Source: Siphonodentalium dalli (taxonomy: Eukaryota > Mollusca > Scaphopoda > Gadilida > Siphonodentaliidae). From it: a DNA stretch of 64,000 nucleotides. The position numbers and the translations under genes were made by a program. The stretch spans positions 77,353,980-77,417,979 of the forward strand of contig CP136063.1 in the NCBI GenBank assembly GCA_032622095.1. The letters run 5' to 3'. Shown here piece by piece: positions 11,301 to 23,300 of the stretch. The notes below the pieces were generated by a model, which was not told where the DNA came from, did no database searches, and worked only from the letters and a program-made list of their open reading frames with translations. Position 1 is the first letter of the stretch. Every line of letters begins with the position of its first letter.

Positions 11301-14300
11301 TTCTTGGGGAAATTTCCCCCCTGCACAGTGCTTATTTGGGTCTGCACGTTTATTAATTTTGAGGCTATGAAAGTTGAAATCAGCACAAACTCAAGATTTC
11401 TATATGACTCTGATACCAAAATGATGAGTTTATATCTTTATGCATGTACATATTCAAATATATGACACACATGTGAACATTTAAATACTGAATAAAACAC
11501 CACATGACACATACCGTACTACTAGTATGTTGATTCCTATACTTGACCTACACGAACTGTAAAAATAATATGTTTAACAGTTGATATTTTGCTCAGAGTT
11601 TCCCCTGCACTATTATTTGGGTCTGCACTTTTATTAACTTTCAATGGAATTCCCCCCCTGCACTATTATTGGGGCCTGCACTTTTATTTGGAGCCCGAGA
11701 GTATTGGTCTTGTGTTCAACTTCCGGTGTCAATCCGATTGTGCAAAATTAATTTGTTACTATACAATCTGCATGCCTCTATCAACTATTATAGTTGAATA
11801 TTATATCTCATGAAAACTTTCTCGTGTATTAGAGGATACCTATGGCTTTTGACTGAATACGCAAATTATATCATGGTGGATAGAAGCATATAGCGATTTT
11901 CCACAAGCGGCTTGCAACGAGTGGAAAATCGTCATTTGCTTGTAGGAGTGAGCGAATTCTTGCATTTAGTCAGAAGCCGTAGGTTTCTTTTTCAGCTCAA
12001 CTTTATGAGTCAGTTTGAAATATTTGAATCCATCAGCACATCCATTCATTGGAGAAATGTTTTTAAAATTAACAGGAATGTTTAGGATCACCTCTAGATT
12101 GGATCTATAAAATTTGAACGCTTTTCGATGAAAAATATGGCTTCCGGCAGATCGTACATTTTACTTTTGGCATGACTAAATTCTTCAGTACGCCCTTGAG
12201 CCAACATTTTTCATCCAATTGATCCCAAACTTTGCATGGCTCTTCGCGTTGACCTCTGGTATTGCTTAGACATTTAAACTGTACACATTCCTAATTGCTC
12301 CATTGACCTCTCCAAGTTGAGCTACAATATCATTGACACTTCATTTTTATATTTTATAGGATGATGTCAAATGTAAATTCTCATATATTACACAAGGAGG
12401 CACTAAAGAGGTATGTATTTATGAGATCTTTGACTTTCAGATGCATGCCATATTCTGAATTTATTCCATACCCTTGAATTTGGTGAACTCAATTTGTGAG
12501 TTTTATAAAATTGAATCTCATATAAATTATATTGATGCTGTTAGCAATATTGAATGTCAGTACAAAATTATTTCTGACCCGTTTTCACTGTGTGAGAGAC
12601 ACAAATGTTTACTCGATGACGTTGATCAATAAATAGAGAGTAATCAATTGTTTTCTATGATTACGTGAAATAATTCACGAGGGAAGCCGGGCATGGTAAA
12701 ACCCGAGTGAGCAGAGTGAATGACTGTTTTACCAATAGGACCGGCTCCCCGAGTGAATTATATCATTTAATCATCAAAACCAATTGATTATTCTGTTTAT
12801 TACACACTTCCCATCACTAAAAGGTTCTAATTCTAAAGATAATATGTGACAAAATAGTCCCTGATCAGCTGATCGACGTACATGTAATTCACAGGTGTGA
12901 CATTATCACTTTTAATTCACAGAGATATCCTTATAAATCATGGCTAAGTGTGTAAAAAGTATTTCAAATAATAGGGAATGAACAGAGGATGTCCATTGTC
13001 CAGTGAGTTACCTTATATCAGGATAATAAAATTCATTAGCTATGCATACAATATATCAAAGACGAAACAGCCTCATTCCACTCAAGTTCAACTCAAAATT
13101 GTGGCGAATCGCCAACATCTGAACCACCACATTGCCACGATTTTGAGTGGAAAGGATTAGTATCCAACAAATGCCACCAATGCAACAATTGAACTAAGTT
13201 CTATGCCATAAATACAGCACAGAAGCTGAAGCTCAGTTTTGTGAAAATAAAGTTGCAAAGGATAGACACCACTATAGACTATGAAGCTTACAAAGATATG
13301 GCCATACAATAACATCAAATTAATTAGATGATTATAATCATGAACCCTATACATGTACATGTACAACTGTATTTTTTTTTAGCAATGCTATTTCTTATCT
13401 GATTTTAATATACATGTACATGTATAAGGAAACATAAATGTTCTTTATCATTTTGCAAAAGAGATTTCATGTCCATTCTAGCACAGGATACATGTATATT
13501 TATGCAGAACCATGTAGAGTCTACCCACCCACCATCCCAAGATTGATACAGTATTATTCCTCATCCTCAAAAAAAAAAAAATACTTTCTTAGTAAATAGA
13601 TGGATATAAATGAAACAATTAGTAGGTTGTTCATATGTTTCCATTGTTTTGTGTAGCGAAGATTTCTGGCATTAGCCGCAAGATTGGTCATTTGGTAGGG
13701 CTCCGAACTCAGAATTCAAATGACTGCTTATTTTATTATTAAGTATATTTTGGAGTGCAAACCGCCATGTGGTTTTAACAACAATGATGAATGAAATAAC
13801 ATACCATCGCTGCCAAGCTTGTTGGGATGTTCTTAGTATTGAAACAATTAATCAACTAGCTTAGCATATTTTATGTAAAATTTCATTTACAATGTCGATC
13901 ATCTAAATGCTCTATTTTTCCTAGAAAGATACATGTATCGCTATAATTGTCATTGTAATCATTTGTATGACACAGGCATATTAAAGGTACTCAATCCGAT
14001 TTGATGGTCCCCATATAATCAGATACCAACAACAACAACAACATTTTTAGAAAGCTGCTTCAGTAATAAGAATCGATTAATTGCCCAAAAATAATGCTAA
14101 CCACTCTCTAGTATAAAATTGCTCGAAATGTGTTATTTATCAACATGTTGTTCGACGAAATTTGGCCTTATTATCAACACAAAGCCTCTTGATTTTAGAG
14201 TTATCTATCTTCATCCGCAATTTGGTCAGAGACTGTCAGCTCGTCGACTTTTTACTGGGCCACTAATTAAGTTTCGATGGTGAAAAATAATAGGGATTAC

Positions 14301-17300
14301 AAAAATTGATATCTAATAACTCTGAGCTTTTATAGACTCAAATAAAATATTTTTTACCCCCGAATCCAAATAAATAGTAATTGAGGGGCACTTAATTGGA
14401 TTATGCATCTTTAATGCACATCCAAAAATAAATCCATTAGCTTTATGTTGAAAACGAGAACAAACATAATTGAGAATGCTCTGTAATTAATATAAACTCT
14501 TGTTGTGAGATGAAAAGTATGGACACTCTTTATCAGAGAAGAACATTGGAATGTTTACCAGCCTGACACAAATATGTGACCCGCCATATCAAATCCAGTC
14601 GTAAGTCGGGATTTTTTTTACCCTTTGCCAATGCATTCTCTTATATAAGCGAGTCGACCATAGGTCGCCTCGCATATACATGTATAAGAGAATGCATTGT
14701 AGTCTGGCTGTTGAAGGGTTGAACCCGGAAAAAATTCTTAACAAGCTGAATTTGGTGTCATTCGAAGCAGAATAGCCCCCTGGTGAACATATCCAAAATC
14801 CGCTAAAATCCGCTTTGGGGAATTTTTGTTATTCAAGATGGCGTCCAACATGGCCGCTTGAAAGTTGAAAATTTCGAGAATTCTATTGTTTGACACACAT
14901 ACTAAAACTATCAACCCGTGTTATAACCAACATTTCTTTTGTAGTGTATATAATATATTTCCTGGGCAAACTATGTTGTTTCCGAGTAAAAGACCTAAAC
15001 ATGGCGGCCAAAATGTCAGTCAAAACCGGAAAATATGTGTTTTTCTAAAATTTTCCCACTAACTTTCCATATTATGAATCTATTGACTTTGAATCTCCCA
15101 CCGAACGAAAGGTAAATCTATTGAGGGGTTCAGATTGCTTTCTAGTGATATAGCCACATTCAATCCAGTTCCTGATCAACAACCGTTTGCTCAAAATTCG
15201 TGCAAATCTCCCCACGACAATCCCCACAGGCAGTGACACACTTAAGTCCATTTTTCCGACAGGAACATTGATTTGTGCCACAAGGATTTCTTGACGACAT
15301 TTTACAATTGCATCGAATGAATTTAAGAAGATTTTCTGGTGCTGGTTCTAGGTCAGTCATTGTTGGGATAAGTATTGACCCCTGCAGTTGCCATCCCCAA
15401 TGTCTTGGTTCTAGATCTATTTCCCCGAGATTTGCCCAGATTAATATCTGTAAGTGAACCCTAAGACTATGGAAATAGGCTGCCCTCTCTGTAGGTGGCA
15501 ATTTCTGAGGTTCGATAGCAGACCTGCCGGAGGAAATCATGGTCATGAACTTCGCGTATCTTAGATGGTCGAGGGACTCTCCATCCTTGCCTGAATACAT
15601 TTTAACGAAAATCTTCGAACCTGCCTCACCTACCTGTTGGGCTGACGCAGTCCGATTGCTGATTTCTATCGAAAGATGTTGCAATTGAGCAGACGATTCT
15701 AATCGTTTCACCAAGCCTGTCTTTCCCTGTCCAAATATCGCCGATGTTGTGTCACACCCACCCCAAGCATGCAAGAACAGAATATGTTTAGTGACCAAAT
15801 CACCGGCTTTGTGCACGATATCAGCAACATTCCACACCCCACCGCTTTTGTGTGACTTTCGCATCTCAGACTTGAAATATATATTCGATAATGAGCCTTT
15901 CCAGTGATGTAGTAGTAAAACTAGAACATCTGTGTCATCAGCAACAACAACTACCTGTGATTTTGATGCTGATTCTATGGCAACTGAAACAATCATTGTG
16001 TCTGCGTCAGATGTACTGTTATGGACTGTGTGATGAGCGTCCCGTAGCGCCTTGCTGAGTAGATCTATAAACTGCTGCTTGTTCGTTTCGTTCGAAAGAA
16101 ACACTTCTTGATTGTTGTGAACCTGCATAATATCGGTCAGATGGACATCAGCACAGGTTTTGCCCACTCTTCGCTGGTGTTCATGATCCTTAATCGATGG
16201 TCCTTGCCCATAGCCATCGAAAACTATTGAGCACACACCATACTTGTTTTTAACATATCTTACATACTGTTCAACCACTTGTTTGTAGTTGCATTTCTTT
16301 GACCATTTAACTCGGTGGAGGAGAGCGCCACCATCGATGACAATAACTGCTTCCTTGGGCGATTGTATTACCTCGACACCTTCAGTCAATGCATTTGCCA
16401 ATTGTGCCTTGGTTGGTTTTCGTAGAGTATGTTCCTTGAACAGAGATGTTGGTACCACTGTCAGTTCATATTTGAAGTATTTGTCGATGTCTTCTTTTCG
16501 TTGAGCAATAGCTATTAGTCGTGAGAACAAAACAGTAGGATTAATATCGACTCGGTTGTTTTCGATTTTAACTCCAGGTGTTAAATAACTGAGCGTCCGA
16601 ACCTGCTCTTTTCTCCTTATAGACGCATCGGCAACAACGACGTTATCTAACTTCTCTTGAATTTGTGAGCCAACCAACTCTGTCTCGTCGCAATTAATTT
16701 TGTCATCTGGACCTGCAATCAAACCAGATGAAAGGGAAATGAGCCGTGAGTCATTTGGGTCAAACGGCGCATGCCCATCGAACCATTCCTGGATACTGCA
16801 TAAATCAGATTCGTCACGTCTGCCCCTAGACATGCTAAGGTCAACATGTTGTTCACTGGTCTTGTGTTTTGTGTTTGTCAAGTCTGTCATTGCGCCGTGT
16901 ATTTGGGCACACCTGTGCATGCTATAAACCCATTGCTGGCGTACCGATTCAGTTATTCCCCTTCCTCGCGTAAGGCCACCCCGGCTTTTGATGGAACGCA
17001 TCATGACTTGCTCAATAACTAGGTCACTTGACAGTCCTGCCCAAAACCTACTGCTTCTTCGAATAGTATGAACACCATCCTCTATAAAACATTTGTATAA
17101 CCACGGATATTTCTTGGGTAGGTCAAGCATCATTTGCAAATACAAGCGACAGCTCTTCGCATAGTGCACGTGCCCAGTGGCGGCAAACAAATTCAACATT
17201 TTTCCAACAACTACTAAATGGAGATTCCAATCTCCTGTTCTCTCAGCTCGAATAAAATCTTTCAACATTTCTATATACTCCATATACTGTAACCAAAGTT

Positions 17301-20300
17301 TGGATGTTCTGGATTTCTCGCCAATGTATGTCTTGTAATATAACATAAGTTCGTTCAATTTGAGCAGTTCTATTGAATCGGAAACAGCCGAAACTTGAAT
17401 GGTCCCATCAAACACTTTTTCATACAGCTCATTTATCGCTTTCACTTCAGCCTGACTAAGCTTCTCCCCTTCGAAACTGGCAGTACCAGTTGAGGTGATT
17501 CTTTCGATTGCCGATTCTTCGACATTTGATGTCGAAGGTACTTCGATATTTAACGTTGGAGGTACTTCAACATTTGATTTTGCAGATAATTCGGTATCTG
17601 ATGTCGCGTTTCACCCCGCATCATCGGCTGTCGACTTGGAAATTTCATTTGAATCATCAGAGATCAATTCACCCAACAGCTTGTTAGTAAGGGCTCCGTC
17701 CACAAGGAAATGACCTCTGAGTGCTCGCGAGAATGCCTTCCCGGAAAGCATTGTGGCAACTACGTTTGAGCCATAAGCGTTTTCAAGAGCCTCATCTAAC
17801 CCCGACCCATTCATCATGGTACCAATGCTACCCATGAAACTCATCATCAGATGGAAGCCGCCGAGTCTACAAACTATTCCAAGTGACTTGGCTTCAATTA
17901 TCTCAATCGCTTTGAGCCAAAGTGGCTGGTCAAACGTCAAGCATGGAGTCACAATTCCCAACTGTGTCGCATGATTCTGAATATACATCAAAGTAGAAAA
18001 TAAACAAGACTCATCTGATGGGTTGAGGTCTATTATCGGTAGAAAAAGAACTTCTGACTTGGCTGAAGTTTCTGAGCGATTTGAAGAAAAGATGTGTTCC
18101 ATGAATCCAGACCAGTTCGGTCTATGCTTCATTGCTCGATTTGAAAGCCAACCGCAATGCCATAACAAATCAGTGTTCAAACCTGGAGGCAGTGTGTATG
18201 GGTTTTGTAACTCAAGCATGGGTCGGTACTTTATTGTGGATAATCCCAGATTTGTAGGTTTCAAATAGTGTATGATAGGCACACCCTTGTCTTCGATTAG
18301 TTCTTCAACCACAACACGTTTTTGACGAGTGATCACTTTTGATGTATGTGTAAGCAGGGTATCATCCTTCGGAGTTGATACTGCGATTATACCCATACCA
18401 TGAAATGAACCTTTACCATCAATAGTAGCGATGTTGTGGTCGACGTTATCTGCTACCCACTGAGTAAAGGTACCTGGAAAATACTCCGCTAGTGTACTCT
18501 CAATACTTTCAACCTGGATCACTGATTGCTTGTACCTGCTTACTTCGTCGTAAGTAATTGAAAACCCCAATTTAGACAGTTCATCAACAAGCCACCTTGA
18601 CCCGAACACGTGATCCATTTCAACCCCAATACCAAAAAGTGTAGGGGTGATAACAGACCGGGACCTCGCAGATTGCACGATACTGTGACCAATGCTATTC
18701 TGTTTGATGTCAGATGGAACAAGTATCTCCAGAAACATTTGTAAATGGCGAGGAATCCATTTATTTCTGTTGTCAATATTCCCTATCTCCTCGCTGGTGG
18801 GGTAGGTTTTCTTATCATATTTCATTTCCCGCAACTTTGCCCTAATCATCTTCGCAGCGGTCACAACAATTCTGTCTGCTTCCTCCTCTATGTCATCTTT
18901 CTTATCCGCATACCACTTGTCATTTATCAAGTACTTGGCCATATCTTTGAAGCAAATGACGTTGCTACGCCCTTCGACTTCAGCAAAAAATATATACTCC
19001 CCATACCGTTCTTCCAATTTCTGTTTAAGGCGTTTTATTGAATATGATTCTGACTCAATTGCTAGCTCTACCATTCGAGTATGTAACTCGGACAGAGTAT
19101 ACAGTTCTGTACCACCTCCAGACTCCAGCCATGCACACAACGAATCAAATGAGCGTTGCATTTCGACACTTGGTGTTCTGCCCTGTGGTTTTCTCTCAGA
19201 TGGTTCCTCATTTATTTCTCCTAAGAACATGGAGAAACAAGATGCATGATATACGGCTTCTGCAGCAACGAGATCAATGCAACTTAGAATGCGTTTCTGA
19301 ACCTTCAATGCCCACGAATCATCTCTTATTCGGCAATGTTCTAAAACTCTGTCTCTAATAGGGAGAGTTGTTACTGTTCGCACTTGCCTTCTACCGGGAT
19401 GACGAGGATCTGATATGGCACCCTTTCCACATATGAAACAGTCTTCTTTGAAATTAAATGGGTCTTGTTTAGATCTCATTTTCTTAGAGAGCGGAACCGT
19501 ATCCATACACTCAGGATTGACACTGAAGGTTCGTTTCCTATCAGTGAAATCACGCCTACAGTCTTTATGGACCAAGACCTTACCAATGGGTGTGGTTATT
19601 TGTTGCCCCTTCAAATATTCAGATAAGTGGTGATATCCTCGCTTATCAGAGAAATCAATCAAAGTCTCCAATCCTTTTGCCATAACTTGTACCAATGGCT
19701 TGTCCTTAGTGTCCAGATTACATTGACACATGCTATGAAAGGATAAGACGCACATGTCCTCTTGAAAGTTGCTGCCCCCTACATACAGGGTTGGTTCTGC
19801 CATCGCCGAACACGTACCAGACCAAACCAATGAGACTGTAGTATTAGAATTAAAAAAACTCAACCAAGAACAATACAGTTTCAGTGTACTATAAGCCTTC
19901 TGCGTATGTTGGCACCGTTAGGTTTCAACAGAAGGCGAAAAATAAGCACAATGTCACACAAAAACCTATCAAAATAACTATATTAATAAATTATTTGCCA
20001 CTACACGCTTGAAGAAACAATCGCTACGTTCTATTTGATAGTGGTATTGCATCATTACATAAATCATTGAATTTATCGCCTTGGCCCATTAAAGAGCGTT
20101 CAACATGAATCATTTCCCGATATGGTTAAAATAAAGAGCGTTAGTTTGCACGTAGGCCCATCACTTCGTCTTTCCACAGTGTATCGTTACGATCAAGCAA
20201 GAATGATAAATTCGAGACTGACTCTTTGTAGTTTAATGAAGGCTATTAAAGAGCGTTTAATTAAACGGAATTTCACCATGATATAAGAAATACGTTTTAC

Positions 20301-23300
20301 ATTGTCCATATTTATGTAAATATATTATCTGATGGCGTGGCAATTATATAATCTTTCATTATATATACATATATGAACTGAAAACAACTGTTATCTATAT
20401 CACTTTGCGCATATACAGAGTCCCGTGGTCACAATTACCTTTATAAATTACGTCAGACCCCTCCCCTATTCAGGGCGCTGTAGAAAATTTTCCCCAAAGC
20501 GGATTTTAGCGGATTTTGGATATGTTATACATGAAGGTCTCCTCTTTCCAACGATACCAAATTTAGCTTGTTAAGAATTTTTTCCGGGTAGGTCCTATAT
20601 TTCAGCTCCGACAGCCAGACTATTGGCCTAACAATCTTTTACAATTTTAATAATTTTTTCTTGTATTCTTTAACAATTTTATAATTTCACCCATACAGAG
20701 CCCCAGACAAACATGAGCAGACAACACTCTTCTATATGCTTCTATATATGCGTGGGGCTCCCTGCAGGGTAATGGATGTTTTTTATGTTATGTCCTAAAA
20801 ATTGTCAGAAACATTTATTTTAAAAAAATGATAACAAATTGTTAGGCCAATGCATTCTCTTATATATGCGAGGCGACCTATGGTCGACTCGCATATATAA
20901 GAGAATGCATTGGCACAGGGTAAACAAATCCCGACTTACGACTGGATTTGATATGGCGGGTCACAAATAAAAAAAACTGTTAAAGTGATGTGAAACACTC
21001 CACCTAGGTGTTTATTAAGGAATAACATATAATCATTTACTACAATAAAAGTTATTTTCATAAATTTTATATCCATATAGCCAAAAAACAGCATCATTGT
21101 TATAAACGAATCACACGCAGTGTTTATTATTCACAGAATCATTGCCGTAGTAATGTTTATGCTCAATAATGCATCCAGATTAAAGTAGATAAATAGTAAT
21201 TATTTACATTTGTGAAATTGTGAGTAATTCAACCATTATTTTCTCTGAAATATTACAGTCGATGTGGTTGGAATTTTCGACAATCTTATTTCATTGCTAC
21301 AATCATCCAATTGGGACACCAACTGATCAGTTTTGTTCATTAACATAAGTCCACCATATGTCTTTAAAAGTTACCTATTTGAAAGTTGGTATCTGGCCAT
21401 CAGAACCTCATAATAATTATGGGCTTATTGGCTCAATCCAATTATTTTCTGTTATAGAAGACCTGCCAGTGATTGTTTTATGGTGTCAAGTCAGTGGAAC
21501 TTCGTTAGTTACAGTAATGTCCTAAGTAATCGACTCCTTAACCACAGCAGAATTATGGGTAACTTTTCAGGATTTAGTTGGAAATATGGCTTGTTGCCAA
21601 CTAAATCCTGAAAAGTTACCCATAATTCTGCTGTGGTTAAGGAGTCGGTTACTTAGGGCATTACTGTATCTTCAATTTCTGTTTCTGTTTGTAGAGATGG
21701 GTGCTTGCTATGACTGCTGATAAGACTAAGTCTCGGATGAGCTGCTCAGCCTCCCGTCCAGAAGGTGTATCATACCTCATGTTTCAAAAGTTCAAGCTGG
21801 AGTTTGTCGGCCTTACTGTTATAAAGGGAGAGATAGCTGTGAGTGTATTTTTGTCCCCCGACATTCCGTCGGAGAACTATAGTAATGACCCTCGTCTGTC
21901 CGTCCGTTTCTTTTAAACATGGCACAGATGTCAACCAGCATGGGAAGCTACGCACCTGCGATTTTAAGTTCAGTCAGAGTCATTTTGGCAGAGTTATTGC
22001 CGTTTTTTCCACATAGATTTTAGAGTTATTGACCCTTTCTCAACATATTGATGACGTGCAACATATTTGTATTAGATTGGTGTAATCAATTCCTCCTACA
22101 GTTAGTTGTATAGGGATCTGAAACCCATAAATCCTTCAAACCTGCCACCTTCGTCGGGGGGGGGGGGGGGGGGGGGGGGGGATTTTGGTCAGAGATCCAC
22201 TGCAGCTATAGTCTTAAAGCTGTCAGCAGATTCTCGAGGACAGGTGCTAGCACAGTTATTCCAGGTGGGGTCCCGTAGGGATTGTCCTCACAAAATTTGT
22301 AGTTCTGTACTGAATTAGCCTCAGTTTATTGTCAAAGCAGTAATAGTTATTTGCTAGAATATTTCTACAAGGTTGGTGATTTCTCATCTTTATACTTTGT
22401 GATGGTATTTGCTATTGATAAAAATTGGTCTCTTGGTACTAATGGTGTTTGAGAATATCAGGAGCTGAAACTCTGGTATACCCGCCCTTTTATGTCACTA
22501 CTATAGCCTGACCTCAGCTTACATTTACATGTATATTCGATAATAAAAATTTTCTCTAGATTCTTTTCTGGGTTTCTGTGCAAGTATATGGTAAATATAG
22601 CAAAGTTGTTTACAGTGCTATTGCAGATAAATGACCTAGCACTTTGATTCTTTTTTTTGTGAGCACATTTTTTGTGCATGAAGTAGGGCGTTTGTGGATG
22701 TACGAGTGGAGAAATGTGAAATGTTCTGTCATGTAAAATATGTCAAGTTTAGACCAAGATTTGAATATTTTTCTGTTTTTAGTTAACTTTTGGACTCAAA
22801 GGGCTCCCAGTTCAATCATAGGGGGTCTGGGTACAATTCAAACAAAAATGGTTCCTATCTTGGGTGAAGTGCATTTTGAAATTTGAAGGTTCAGACTTCC
22901 CAATGGAGACCTGATGTCACCTGATGCCCCAGTTTGGCAAAGATGGAGAATATTTGGTCTAGCTTGTCCTTTAGATTCACTTTGTTTTGGGCACACTGGC
23001 AGACCATGGACCCACCCATGGTTTGGTCCAGTGGGAGACAACTATGGTCTTGAGCATACCACATGGCCACTGAGGACCAGCAAATTTAAAGGGCATTGAT
23101 GTTCGCCAAGATCTTCAATGTGCTGAGATTTTGGCATGAACGATATTGTTTTTTTATTCTTTAGGTCAGATCTTTTGTGCTTTGGAATATAAATAAGGAT
23201 CATTAATAGTGTTGAACATTTTGTCATATAGATATAAAAATGTGTGCTGCAGAAAAACTTCAATCTCAAAAAACATGTTTTGTTAACAGGGTTCGCGCTG

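Larger units (their letters stand above)
14575..20965 (-). mobile_element. 6.4-kb autonomous-type DNA transposon (Academ-like, XPG-bearing) in MYDGF intron 2
   Basis: The ends are long inverted repeats starting TGTGACCCGCCATATCAAAT followed by CCAGTCGTAAGTCGGGATTT. The matched part covers about 14575-14828 on the left and, with one extra internal segment, about 20479-20965 on the right. AATA at 14571-14574 and 20966-20969 may be a 4-bp target duplication, weak because it is AT-rich. Each TIR has an internal hairpin. One long minus-strand ORF (15160-19803) fills the interior, antisense to MYDGF. The XPG/FEN1-like nuclease, the cysteine cluster, TIR-internal inverted repeats and a short duplication fit what I recall of Academ transposons (XPG lineage); the family name is inference, the TIR-bounded structure is read directly. 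Confidence 0.88.

Noticed and set aside
17445-17446. Treating the two transposon ORFs (15160-17445 and 17611-19863) as two separate genes
   Set aside because: They are in one frame with only a single TGA between; the second has no ATG start and the gap is fully open, so one interrupted ORF is the better reading.
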